From Planctomycetota bacterium (GTDB lineage Bacteria; Planctomycetota; Planctomycetia; Isosphaerales; Isosphaeraceae), in assembly GCA_021808995.1 (NCBI GenBank), contig JAKBAP010000006.1:1-33250 (forward strand): 33,250 bases of DNA, written 5' to 3'. This document shows positions 7,721 to 15,996 of this stretch, piece by piece. Both the position numbers and the translations under genes were made by a program. The notes below the pieces were generated by a model. That model made no database searches. It worked only from the letters and a program-made list of their open reading frames with translations, and was not told the origin of the DNA. Numbering within the stretch: position 1 is the first letter of the stretch; every line of letters starts with the position of its first letter.

Positions 7721-9127
7721 CTATTGTATCACGGATCCGTCGCGGGTGAAGACTCCCATCTGGGTCGGCGAGCCCAGGGGTTCCCGCTCAGGACCGACGC
7801 CCAGGAACCGAACGGCGTAACCGAACCTCGCTGCGACGGCGAGAGCCCAGGCTTGAAACTCGGCCCGGGTCCATTCGAAGCGATGGTCGGGGTGCCGGAA
7901 TCGTGCTTCCCCGACCCTTTCCCAGACCACGTTGTATTCGCGGTTGGGGGTGGTCAACACGATTGTACCGGGCCGGGCAAACTCGAAGAGCACGCGCTCG
8001 AGCGCGGCCAGGCGGGGCGGGTCGAGATGCTCGACAACCTCGACCAGGGCGGCGGCGTCATAGCCTTCCAGACGCTGGTCGCGATACATGAGCGACCCGT
8101 GCAACAGCCGCGCGCGGGCCGCTTGACGCTCGGGCAGCCGGTCGAGACGCAGCCTGTCGCGCGCGATCTCAAGCGCGCGAATCGAGACGTCGACGCCCAC
8201 GATCTCGTCGAATTGCTTGTCCTTGATCAGCTCTCTCAAGAGCCGCCCCTCCCCGCAACCCAGGTCGAGCACCCGGCGGGCCGCGCTCGCGCGGAGCGCC
8301 GCCATGACAGCCCCAATTCGTTCCTCGTTCAGCCTGAGCGGCCCCTCGACCGCCTCCTCCCGAAGGGCGATGGCCTTTTCAGAAATCTCGCCCGAGTCGT
8401 CTTCCTCGGCCAGCCGCTCGAGCGCCTCGCGAAACAGGCTAGGGCGGAACTTCAGGTAGCGGCGCGTGATCTCGTCCTTTTCGGGGTGACTGGCCAGCCA
8501 GCCTTCGCCCTTGGCCAGCAGCTTTTCCATCTCTTCCTCGCCCACGAAGTAGTGTTTTTGATTGTCGAAGACAGGGATCAGCACATAAAGCTGCGCGAGC
8601 AGCTCGGCGAGGGTGGTGGTCTTGCCCACGGTCACGGCGTAGTAGGGGCTTTCGCCCCACTCGGGGAAAGTCTCGTCGAGCGGATGTCGAGTGGCCGTGA
8701 GGGTGTAGCCAAGGGGCTCGAAGACAGCCCTGAGGAACCGCTCGCCACCGCGCACGGGAAGGACGTCGATCCGAGCCTCGAGCGGGATCGGGGTGGTCGC
8801 AAGCTCGGGACGATCCTCGCATCGGCCGTTCATGGCCGAGCCCCAGACACGCGAGATGGCGACGCTCAGAAACGACGTCGCGGCGTACGGTCGGTCGTTG
8901 ACATACTGGGCGAGCGGGCCATCCTCGGAACCCTTGCCGCGAACCAGCCCAATCGGGTCGACATCGAGCAACAGGCAAGCCGTGCAGCGATTCGCGGCCG
9001 CCTCGGGATAAAACACATGGGCCTTGCCAAAGCTCAGTTCGTACGTTTGCAATCGGTCCGGGTGCTTGTGCAGCAGGTAACCCAGGTCGGTGGCGGGCTC
9101 GATCGTGGTGGTGATGGAGAGGAGCAT
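7721..9127 (-). CDS. hen1: 3'-terminal RNA ribose 2'-O-methyltransferase Hen1
   Basis: Bacterial Hen1 methylates the 2'-OH at the 3' end of a broken RNA before Pnkp seals it, protecting the repaired tRNA from being cut again. The 468-aa protein has the N-terminal Pnkp-partner domain (about 1-240; ATDLGYLLHKHPDR is a family hallmark). The SAM-dependent methyltransferase domain follows, with motif I VLDLGCGEGR, EVVEHL carrying the metal-binding Glu/Glu/His, and the downstream FRHPDHRFEW histidines. A TTG-started frame reaches 9145, but I chose ATG 9127 because family members begin at MLLSITTT. The ribosome site is weak. It is the first gene of the hen1-pnkp pair and is divergent from the SpoIIE phosphatase. 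A TATGAT element about 40 bases upstream could be its -10. Confidence 0.95.
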   Translation of the reverse strand: MLLSITTTIEPATDLGYLLHKHPDRLQTYELSFGKAHVFYPEAAANRCTACLLLDVDPIGLVRGKGSEDGPLAQYVNDRPYAATSFLSVAISRVWGSAMNGRCEDRPELATTPIPLEARIDVLPVRGGERFLRAVFEPLGYTLTATRHPLDETFPEWGESPYYAVTVGKTTTLAELLAQLYVLIPVFDNQKHYFVGEEEMEKLLAKGEGWLASHPEKDEITRRYLKFRPSLFREALERLAEEDDSGEISEKAIALREEAVEGPLRLNEERIGAVMAALRASAARRVLDLGCGEGRLLRELIKDKQFDEIVGVDVSIRALEIARDRLRLDRLPERQAARARLLHGSLMYRDQRLEGYDAAALVEVVEHLDPPRLAALERVLFEFARPGTIVLTTPNREYNVVWERVGEARFRHPDHRFEWTRAEFQAWALAVAARFGYAVRFLGVGPEREPLGSPTQMGVFTRDGSVIQ

Positions 9128-9246
9128 GAATCGGTCTCGCGACAATCCCTGGCGACTGAGCCATTCATCATAACCTCACCACGACACCCGGCCACCAGGC
9201 GAAGTTCGCGGTTGGCCCCAAATGGCGAAGGACGGTCCACGAGATT

Positions 9247-10209
9247 ATGCTGATGAGTGCCTCGATCGAAGCGAGGGAATCCCGGCCGAGACCCCTTTTC
9301 CGACACCCGATCCCCCGCGTCCGCTCACGATACAGGTGCAAATTGCCGATCATCGACCCGGTTCCCGAGGATCATCTCGAACTCCACTGCATGGAGATCT
9401 GGGGGGGCGTGGAGCCCGCCGATCAATCGATCTCGACCCCAGGGCTCGACCTCTGGGTCTATTCCCAGCCCTTCGAAGGGGACCTTGAGGGAGGGGACGT
9501 CCATTACCTCTCGCTCTGCGGAGGTGGACTGATCACCCGCCTGGTCGTGGCCGATGTCTCGGGACATGGCAGCTCGGTCGCCGAGTTTTCTCGGTCCCTG
9601 CGCTCGATGGTCCGCAAGGCGATCAATCATAAGAGCCAGGACCGATTCGTCGAGGAGCTCAACCGGCGATTCTCCGAGATGGCGAAACTTCGGCGATTCG
9701 CGACGGCCCTCGTCATGACCTACCTCGCCTCGACGGACCGGGTCGCGATCTGCAACGCCGGGCATCCTAGCCCGCTCTTGTACCGGGCCCGCGATCGAGC
9801 CTGGACGCTGGCGACCGAGCTGGCGGTTCCCCCTGTCGATGAGCTCTCGGACCTGCCGCTAGGGCTTGACGAGGACACCCTCTACCGATCCGCCGAGTAC
9901 GCGCTTGGACCCGGCGATAAGCTCGTCATGTACACCGACGCTCTCTCGGAAGCGGCCGACGCCGAGGGACGGATGCTCGGTCAGGACGGGCTGCTCGAGC
10001 TCGCGCGCGGCCTGAAATTCGAGGGGGCCCAGCCCGCCCAATGGGGTGATCGCTTGCTCGCGGCTGTCGCCCAGCATCGCCAGGACAAGGCCCCCGACGA
10101 CGACGTGACCCTGGTCGTGCTGCACCATAACGCGACGCCCCAGCGCCGCGCTGGGCTCGCCGAGAAACTCGACGTCTACGCCAAGTTCTTCGGGATCAAG
10201 GATTATTAG
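9247..10209 (+). CDS. SpoIIE/PP2C-type serine phosphatase (RsbU-like)
   Basis: The catalytic domain spans about residues 60-305 of this 320-aa frame. It has the metal-binding features of PPM phosphatases: GGDVHYLS, VADVSGHG, CNAGHPSPLLY, LVMYTDALSEA and DDDVTLVVLHH. Such enzymes dephosphorylate anti-sigma antagonists or similar signalling proteins. No anti-sigma kinase or antagonist is encoded nearby, so the target is unknown. The start is uncertain: the first 30 residues are Arg-rich and unlike the family, and there is no good ribosome site at ATG 9247. A TTG at 9343 preceded by AGGTG gives a protein starting just before the conserved LHCMEIWGG segment and may be the true start. The gene is divergent from hen1 across about 120 bp. 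Confidence 0.88.
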   Translation: MLMSASIEARESRPRPLFRHPIPRVRSRYRCKLPIIDPVPEDHLELHCMEIWGGVEPADQSISTPGLDLWVYSQPFEGDLEGGDVHYLSLCGGGLITRLVVADVSGHGSSVAEFSRSLRSMVRKAINHKSQDRFVEELNRRFSEMAKLRRFATALVMTYLASTDRVAICNAGHPSPLLYRARDRAWTLATELAVPPVDELSDLPLGLDEDTLYRSAEYALGPGDKLVMYTDALSEAADAEGRMLGQDGLLELARGLKFEGAQPAQWGDRLLAAVAQHRQDKAPDDDVTLVVLHHNATPQRRAGLAEKLDVYAKFFGIKDY

Positions 10210-10236
10210 CCCCCAGGCGGTCGGGGAGTGGGGGCT
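10208..10236 (+). terminator. Hairpin at the phosphatase stop codon
   Basis: AGCCCCCA (10208-10215) pairs perfectly with TGGGGGCT (10229-10236) around a 13-base loop, overlapping the TAG stop. There is no T-tract, so it may limit 3' decay or slow polymerase rather than act as a full terminator. Confidence 0.4.
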
Positions 10237-10336
10237 CGCCCCGGCCATCCCGATCGACTAGCTTGATAGATAGGGTCGGCAACGACCGAAACCCGCGCCG
10301 ACATACCCTCGCGAGGTCAAGACTGGGGCCGTCATC

Positions 10337-13129
10337 ATGAAACGTTCACTCGTGTTTACCTTCGTGCTCGCGCAGGCGAGCCCCATTTTTGCCCAGACCC
10401 CGATCCCACGCCCCGAGCATCCCCGGCCCGACGCCATCCGCGCGCACTGGTCGAATCTCAACGGCCCCTGGCGGTTTCGCTTCGATCCGAAGGATGAGGG
10501 CACGAGCCAGGGTTGGGAAAAAGCCGGTTCCGATGGGTTCGACCGGACCATCGTCGTCCCTTTTCCCTGGCAGAGTGAACTGTCGGGAATCCATCAGGTC
10601 AAGGACACTCCCAGGATCGGCTGGTATCGCCGCCAATTCCGCGTTCCCACCGATTTTCCCACGGGAGACCGGGTCTGGCTCCGGTTCGAGGCCGTCGACT
10701 GGCGCGCCGACGTCTGGGTCAACGGGCGAAAGATCGCCGAGCACGAAGGAGGCTATACACCCTTTGCCGCCGACATCACTGACGCGACCGACAGGGCTGG
10801 CGAAAACACCGTCGTCGTTCGCGCGTTCGACCCCACCGACCCCGAACTGCCAACCGGAAAACAGGTCGGTTGGTATACACCAACCTCCGGCGTTTGGCAG
10901 ACGGTCTGGCTGGAATCGCGCCCGAAAGCGCACATCGCCGGCTTCCGCGTGACCCCCAAGCTCGACCCGGCCCAGGCGGTTTTTCGGGTCGATCTCTCGG
11001 GCGTCGAAGGCACCTGTCAGGTGGTGGCGCGGGGCCACGATCGGGGGGTGACGAGCAAGCCCTCGATGGTCGAGCCAGGCAAGAAGTCCTGCCAGGTCGT
11101 TTGCACGATCGCCGAGCCCCGGCTCTGGACTCCCGAGACGCCCCATCTCTATGAGGCGACCATCGAGCTCAGGGACCAGGCCGGAACGCTGATCGACGCG
11201 GTCGACACGTATTTTGGGCTTCGGACGATCGCCCGCGGCGTCTACCCGGGCGCTCCCTACGAGCGAATCCTGTTGAATGGAAAGCCTCTCTATCTCCGGG
11301 CGGCGTTGGACCAGTCGTTCAATCCCAAGGGGATCTATACAGCGCCCGACGACGATTTTCTCAAACGAGACATCATCATCGCCAAGGAGATGGGCTTGAA
11401 TGGGCTGCGGATACACATCAAACCCGACGAACCGCGCAGGCTTTACTGGGCCGACAAGATCGGACTCTTGATCCTGGAAGACATTCCCAACACCTGGCGG
11501 CAAAGCCCGCGCGCCCGGTTGGCCTGGGAACAGACCATGCGCGAGGTCGTCGCGCGCGACCGCAACCACCCCTCGATCATCGCCTGGGTCGCCTTTAACG
11601 AGACGTGGGGCCTGGGCCGGCCCGAGGATTACAAGAAGGACAAGGACACCCAGGCCTGGGTGGCGAGGATGGTCGGCGAGATCGGCGAGCTGGACCAGCA
11701 CGAGCGCCTGGTCGAGGACAACTCGCCCTGCAATTACGACCACATCGCCGCCGGCGACATCAATAGCTGGCATTTCTACATCGATAATCACGAGGAAGCG
11801 CGACGACACATCACGGAGGTGGTCGAGCGCACCAAGCCTGGCGGTGATTTCAATTACTGCCCCGGCGCGAGGCAGAGTAATCTCCCCTTGATCAATTCGG
11901 AATATGGGGCGGTTTCGGCGGGAGGGGGTGATCGCGATATCTCGTGGGGTCTCCGCGATCTGACCACCCAGCTCCGCCGGCATCCCAAGATCCAAGGGTT
12001 CGTTTATACCGAGTTGGCCGATATCGAGTGGGAGCACAACGGGCTCGTCAACTACGACCGCACGGCCAAGGTCTTCGGGTATGACGCGTGGCTTCCCGAC
12101 ATGCGGCCAAGCGAGCTCATGGGGGCGGATTTCATCGGTTACGACGCCCCTCCAGCAATCACCGCGAAGCCAGGCGAAAAAGTCAAAATCCCCCTGTTCG
12201 CGAGCCATTTTTCCGACCGGACCCATCCGGTCAAATTGCGCTACTGGGTCAGCGGCTATGACAGCCGGGCCGATATCCGGATGGTGGTCCAGCCCAAGAG
12301 CATCCCAATCACGTGGAAGGCGTACGACGTGGTTGAGCTCGAGCCGCTCGAGATCGTCGCGCCCAAGTACCCATTCGCCGGGGCGGTCCTGATGACCCTT
12401 CGCGATCCCGAGAACCGACGGTTCGCGGCCAATTTCGTCAACCTGATCGTAAAGCCCGACAAGCCCCTACCGCGGGTCGAAAGGCGTAACGATCACGACG
12501 CCCTGGTTCGGTTTTCACCCAGCGATTTCTCCAGGTCGTCGTGGAAAATCCCGCTCCAGCCCCGCCCCGACAAGGTCCAAGGCCATGGAGTGGGCTATTT
12601 CGAGTATCGCATCCAGATCCCCGCCGCGATCGCGAAGGCCCATCCCGAGTCGATTTACTATCTCTTCGAGGTGAGCTCGAAAGCCCAGCGAGAGCGGGTC
12701 GATTGGCCCGAACACGTCAGCCGCCAAGACAATCCCCAAACCGACCTGGCGCGGACCTGGCCCTCGACACTCTCGGTCATGGTCAACGGGCGCGAGATCG
12801 AGCGCCTGACACTGCCCGATGACCCCGCCGACGCTCGGGGCGTCATGTCGCACCTGAAAAAGGTCGATCCGGGCAGCCACGGAGAGCTCGTGGACGGCAT
12901 GGTCACGCTCACCGAGCACGATCGAGCCGCCCTCGAGGCTGGCGAGCCCCTCGTGCTCCGGCTGCGAGTTCCGCCCGACGCGGAGCACAAGGGGGGGCTT
13001 TGTCTGTTTGGCGCGGACTCAGGCGAGCTCCCGCTTGACCCGAGCCTCGAATTCCACACCCGCGACGCGCTGCCCAACGACATGGGTGTCGACCCCGCCG
13101 AACCCGCCGCCCGACCCGCCGGTCCCTGA
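10337..13129 (+). CDS. Secreted glycoside hydrolase family 2 (beta-galactosidase/glucuronidase-like)
   Basis: The 930-aa protein starts with a signal peptide (LVFTFVLAQASPIFAQ). The sugar-binding jelly-roll domain (about 35-200) carries LNGPWRFRFD, GWYRRQF and DVWVNG. An Ig-like domain follows, then the (beta/alpha)8 catalytic domain. The acid/base Glu is E422 in AFNETWG and the nucleophile is E522 in INSEYG, in the order and spacing typical of GH2. A C-terminal extension of about 330 residues is beta-rich and not assigned. Likely role: removal of beta-linked sugars from polysaccharides in the periplasm or outside the cell; the exact sugar cannot be told. No sulfatase, transporter or regulator cluster surrounds it, so it is not part of an obvious polysaccharide locus. 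Confidence 0.93.
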   Translation: MKRSLVFTFVLAQASPIFAQTPIPRPEHPRPDAIRAHWSNLNGPWRFRFDPKDEGTSQGWEKAGSDGFDRTIVVPFPWQSELSGIHQVKDTPRIGWYRRQFRVPTDFPTGDRVWLRFEAVDWRADVWVNGRKIAEHEGGYTPFAADITDATDRAGENTVVVRAFDPTDPELPTGKQVGWYTPTSGVWQTVWLESRPKAHIAGFRVTPKLDPAQAVFRVDLSGVEGTCQVVARGHDRGVTSKPSMVEPGKKSCQVVCTIAEPRLWTPETPHLYEATIELRDQAGTLIDAVDTYFGLRTIARGVYPGAPYERILLNGKPLYLRAALDQSFNPKGIYTAPDDDFLKRDIIIAKEMGLNGLRIHIKPDEPRRLYWADKIGLLILEDIPNTWRQSPRARLAWEQTMREVVARDRNHPSIIAWVAFNETWGLGRPEDYKKDKDTQAWVARMVGEIGELDQHERLVEDNSPCNYDHIAAGDINSWHFYIDNHEEARRHITEVVERTKPGGDFNYCPGARQSNLPLINSEYGAVSAGGGDRDISWGLRDLTTQLRRHPKIQGFVYTELADIEWEHNGLVNYDRTAKVFGYDAWLPDMRPSELMGADFIGYDAPPAITAKPGEKVKIPLFASHFSDRTHPVKLRYWVSGYDSRADIRMVVQPKSIPITWKAYDVVELEPLEIVAPKYPFAGAVLMTLRDPENRRFAANFVNLIVKPDKPLPRVERRNDHDALVRFSPSDFSRSSWKIPLQPRPDKVQGHGVGYFEYRIQIPAAIAKAHPESIYYLFEVSSKAQRERVDWPEHVSRQDNPQTDLARTWPSTLSVMVNGREIERLTLPDDPADARGVMSHLKKVDPGSHGELVDGMVTLTEHDRAALEAGEPLVLRLRVPPDAEHKGGLCLFGADSGELPLDPSLEFHTRDALPNDMGVDPAEPAARPAGP

Positions 13130-13149
13130 CACCAACCCAACGGCCACCC

Positions 13150-13428
13150 CTAACCCACCAGCGAATCCTGCTCGGCGAATTGATCCCCATCGCCGGTCAA
13201 GAGCCAATGCGGGTGCGCGCCGGTAAGCTCAATGAACTTCAGGATCGCCTGGGCCGGAATCGTACAGCCCATTTCATAATTGTGAAGCGTACGAAACGGG
13301 ATGCCCATGGCCTTGGCCAGGATTGGGCCGCCATGCTCGCCGTAAAGCGCCACCCGGATCTCGCGCATCCTCCGCGAGAGGTCGCTCTTGACGGCTCGCC
13401 AGTCGGAATCGACCGGAAATTGATCCAT
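13150..13428 (-). CDS. Small XRE-type helix-turn-helix protein
   Basis: The 92-aa protein looks like a lone Cro/C1-type [22 protein letters not shown] forms the helix-turn-helix and [14 protein letters not shown] the following helix. The tail [10 protein letters not shown] is shared with many small planctomycete regulators. It has no sensor or enzyme domain. A CATAAT element on the minus strand (13493-13498) about 65 bases upstream is a possible -10. Its target genes cannot be inferred; no toxin or partner gene lies next to it. Confidence 0.8.
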   Translation of the reverse strand: MDQFPVDSDWRAVKSDLSRRMREIRVALYGEHGGPILAKAMGIPFRTLHNYEMGCTIPAQAILKFIELTGAHPHWLLTGDGDQFAEQDSLVG

Positions 13429-13806
13429 TGAGAAGAGATCCTGGGCTCAAGCCTCGTATCGGAAGCCGGGATGAACGATCCGTGTGACCCGCATTATGAG
13501 GACTCGCACTTGTGAATTCCAGACCACCCGACGCGAAATTCGGGCGGATGGATCGGCCGATCCCCTCGAAACCGCCCACCTTCTGGACAGTCGCCGTGCC
13601 GCGATTCCCAGTCGATCGAGAGCGGAGTCCGCCCAGGTCCCGAGACGCCGGCGCGATCGAGTTCCTGACGGAAATCGAGGTCTGGCGAAAAAAAACTGGA
13701 TTCCTGTCGCGTGTCGTCCGAAATCGCGTTCCCTTCTATCGGGCGTCGTGAAACGAGGCCCCGAGACAAAAACCGGAAGCAGAGCCGCTTACCGAGGTGG
13801 ATTGCC
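13429..13806. other. Intergenic region between HTH gene and 202-aa hypothetical
   Basis: This 380-base stretch separates two divergent genes. Apart from a possible minus-strand -10 (ATTATG on the plus strand, 13493-13498) I see no convincing promoter, repeat or gene. The open frames crossing it have no family features. Confidence 0.5.
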
Positions 13807-14415
13807 GTGTTGCCAACCCAACGAATGATCGCCCGACTTGCCGCCCGGATCGAGATCGCCTACCGACTGAGACGCCCCGACTGGCGCTCAGGCTGCTCGA
13901 CGACGAGGATCTGGCAGGAGGCAGCGTACCAACTTTGGCGAGTCCATCGGGACGACCACCACCGCATCCCCCTCGACCCCGAATTCTATGTGGCATCGCA
14001 ACCACTCTCACCGCTTTATTCCGATCCCTGGGCGGAATTGGCCTGCGTGGCCGCGGCTCGCCGTTACCGTAATCAGGTTCACCGCGTCGTACGCGGCCTA
14101 CGCCAGGAACTCAATGGCGAGGTCAAAACCGCGGAGCGCCTGATCGAGGAAAGCCCGGGCGATTACCGTCGGCTCGCCAACGACTGCCGACTCTCGCCAC
14201 TCAGTTGCTACATCGCCGCCATCCGCCGCGACCAGACCGAAATCGCCGCGCGTTTCGCCCATGGCGCGCTTGGCCAGCACGAGTCTTGCCCCCTCTACAA
14301 AATCGCCGCTCAAGGGATGATTCCCAGCGACCTCTACCCGATCGAGATCGTCGAGCATGATCGTCGTGAACAAAGCCCGGCCACCATCGATCAAGCATCC
14401 CTGTTACTGAATTAG
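13807..14415 (+). CDS. Hypothetical protein, 202 aa
   Basis: I do not recognise this protein. It is soluble by appearance, rich in Arg and His, and mostly helical. A segment about residues 65-175 (DPWAELACVAAARRYRN ... SCYIAAIRRDQTEIAARFAHGALG) looks like a compact helical domain. There is no signal peptide, membrane segment or known catalytic motif. GTG 13807 is preferred because GAGGTGG lies six bases upstream; ATG 13825 is an in-frame alternative without a ribosome site. Codon use is GC-rich like its neighbours, which supports a real gene. It stands alone, with about 340 bases of non-coding DNA on each side. Confidence 0.65.
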   Translation: MLPTQRMIARLAARIEIAYRLRRPDWRSGCSTTRIWQEAAYQLWRVHRDDHHRIPLDPEFYVASQPLSPLYSDPWAELACVAAARRYRNQVHRVVRGLRQELNGEVKTAERLIEESPGDYRRLANDCRLSPLSCYIAAIRRDQTEIAARFAHGALGQHESCPLYKIAAQGMIPSDLYPIEIVEHDRREQSPATIDQASLLLN

Positions 14416-14752
14416 CCGACAGCCTCGCTCAAAAGTCCCCGGTTCAGCCAGGAACGCGTGATTTTGAGTCGTGAAATCATGGCTCGCGCGCCGACCAAGG
14501 ATACAGGTCGAAGTCCGACCTTACCTGCGTTACGTCGCGTGTCCTGAAGTCAGCCCAAAGCGAAGCGCCGCGCCCCGATAACGGGCTCGTCATGCTTCCA
14601 GCGCGAGTCCGCGCCGTGGCTTGTGTGGTTCCCCGCCCGCCAGGGCGTGGTTGGTTCATCGCTCGTCCGCCGGCAAGGGATCGATTCGTTCCTTTGCATC
14701 TGTTCATGTTTTGTTATCATTACTTGCCTTTATGACCAAGGAGTTTCTGATC
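14416..14752. other. Intergenic region upstream of the 76-aa protein
   Basis: About 340 bases without a credible gene. The last 60 bases are AT-richer and hold the promoter and ribosome site of the 76-aa protein. The remainder shows no repeats or RNA gene that I can recognise. Confidence 0.5.
14694..14720 (+). promoter_or_regulatory. Probable sigma-70 promoter of the 76-aa gene
   Basis: TTGCAT (14694-14699) and TATCAT (14715-14720, 5/6 to the -10 consensus) are separated by 15 bases; shifting the -35 by one base gives 16. The AT-rich patch stands out from the GC-rich surroundings. AAGGAG follows at 14738-14743 before ATG 14753. Confidence 0.5.
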
Positions 14753-14983
14753 ATGCGCTCCCATCGCCTGTTCCAGCCCTCGCTCGATTCGATGCCCGTT
14801 CGTATCGCCCCGGCCGTCATGGGGCTTCACGTGGTGGCCACGGTGGCCCATCTCGCTCATGCATCCGCCCACGGATCGATCGGGGGGGCCCTTCCGATGG
14901 ATTCCGGGGAAGATTCCGGCACCGCGAGCCCGCTCATCATCGCTCCGGTCCCCTCCACCCCGCCCGCCACGTTGATCTGCTGA
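14753..14983 (+). CDS. Short planctomycete-type protein, 76 aa
   Basis: AAGGAG sits nine bases before the ATG, so translation is well supported. The protein opens with RLFQPSLDSMPVRIAP, similar to the P-x-L-x-x-L/M-x-x-R motif near the N-terminus of many planctomycete exported proteins. A mildly hydrophobic stretch follows (VMGLHVVATVAHLAHA), then a low-complexity Ser/Thr/Pro tail ending in PPATLIC. It has its own promoter and a hairpin terminator, so it is probably a single-gene transcript. Function unknown. The terminal Cys and the Pro-rich end recur in similar short proteins I recall from Isosphaeraceae, but I could not check this. Confidence 0.65.
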   Translation: MRSHRLFQPSLDSMPVRIAPAVMGLHVVATVAHLAHASAHGSIGGALPMDSGEDSGTASPLIIAPVPSTPPATLIC

Positions 14984-15391
14984 ATAGGACAATTCCTCGC
15001 TAGAATCGGTGGCGGGTCACTGCCAGGTCCCGCGGATTTCTGGATCCACCTGCCTTATTCAAGCCGCCCGTGGTGCTCAACGTCATTCCCGCGAGGGTCC
15101 CCTCGCGGGAGTTCTCATTTTTAGGCAGGTTTGCGGAAGAGGTCGGATTTTTTTGCGGATTCCACGTTCTTTGGGGGCCACGCAATCGACCTAAACATTC
15201 CAAACTTCCCACATTAACAGCAATCGGTTGGATTGGCGTGCTTTTTTTAGAGAAAATCGTGTTCCGCCCTCCTGCTACTCGCGCTTACAATACTTTGCGA
15301 CGTGGCCACGAAAAGCGAGCGTGAGGATCTGGTACCGAGAATCGAGCTCGGCCCATTCTCGCGCCCCGTTCGTAGGGGGAGGGGTTTCTCA
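14984..15391. other. Intergenic region between the 76-aa gene and the ECF sigma gene
   Basis: About 400 bases holding the terminator at 15087-15122 and, further right, an AT-rich segment with a TACAAT element at 15286-15291 that may be the -10 of the sigma gene (no good -35 seen). A GTG-started extension of the sigma frame from 15302 is possible but unlikely. No other gene was seen. Confidence 0.5.
15087..15122 (+). terminator. Intrinsic terminator after the 76-aa gene
   Basis: TCCCGCGAGGG (15087-15097) and CCCTCGCGGGA (15100-15110) are an 11-bp perfect inverted repeat with a two-base centre, so about 10 pairs can form in RNA. TTTTT at 15118-15122 follows after seven bases. It is the only strong hairpin between the two genes. 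Confidence 0.6.
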
Positions 15392-15994
15392 ATGACGCCG
15401 ACGTTTCATCTCGAGATCGAGGATGATCTCTCGACGACGCTCCGTGAAGCGCGGAATGGAAACCAAGAGGCCTGGGAGACGCTTTTCAAGGAATGTTATC
15501 CCAAGGTACGCCGGGTAGTTCGTCGGCGACTGAATCGGTCGTTGCGAACGATTTATGATTCGCGTGATTTCGCGAATGAGGCGATGGAAAGCCTGGCGGC
15601 CCACCTGGATCAGCTTCAGTTTCCGACGGTGGGTTCGTTGATTGCCTTCCTGGCGAAGGTCGCCGAGCAGAAAGTGATCGACGTGCATCGGCGTCAAGGG
15701 ACGTCGAAGCGCGACCAGGGTCGCACGCAGTCGATTTCGGCGGGCGAGGACGACGATGGTTTTGGGGAATTGCAGGTTTCGTCGCCGATGCCGACGGCGA
15801 GCCAGTACGCCCAGGCCAACGAAGTACACGAGCGGCTCCTGGCTCGGGGGGATGAGACTGAGCGGCGAGTGATTCAGCTCAAGCAGCAGGGATACTCCAA
15901 CCAGGACATCGCGAGTTTTACGGGATGGAATATCCGAAAGATTCAACGGTTTTTCAAGGAGCTCCACGATTCGTTGAATGAGTCAGGAGACTGA
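15392..15994 (+). CDS. ECF sigma factor (kinase-linked planctomycete type)
   Basis: The 200-aa protein has sigma-70 region 2 (about 20-85: AWETLFKECYPKVRRVVRRRL ... DFANEAMESL) and region 4 (about 145-195: LLARGDETERRVIQLKQQGYSNQDIASFTGWNIRKIQRFF, an HTH). There is no region 1 or 3, as in ECF factors. ATG 15392 is chosen because GGGGAGGGG lies just upstream and region 2 begins shortly after; a longer GTG form from 15302 adds non-conserved residues. It ends two bases before the Ser/Thr kinase start, so the two are co-transcribed. Planctomycete ECF groups linked to Ser/Thr kinases are known, and the kinase may replace an anti-sigma factor in control; for this pair that is inference. Confidence 0.88.
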   Translation: MTPTFHLEIEDDLSTTLREARNGNQEAWETLFKECYPKVRRVVRRRLNRSLRTIYDSRDFANEAMESLAAHLDQLQFPTVGSLIAFLAKVAEQKVIDVHRRQGTSKRDQGRTQSISAGEDDDGFGELQVSSPMPTASQYAQANEVHERLLARGDETERRVIQLKQQGYSNQDIASFTGWNIRKIQRFFKELHDSLNESGD

Positions 15995-15996
15995 GA

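Noticed and set aside
10346-12226. 626-aa minus-strand frame opposite the GH2 gene
   Set aside because: It is a shadow frame without motifs; the GH2 signal peptide and catalytic residues are on the plus strand.
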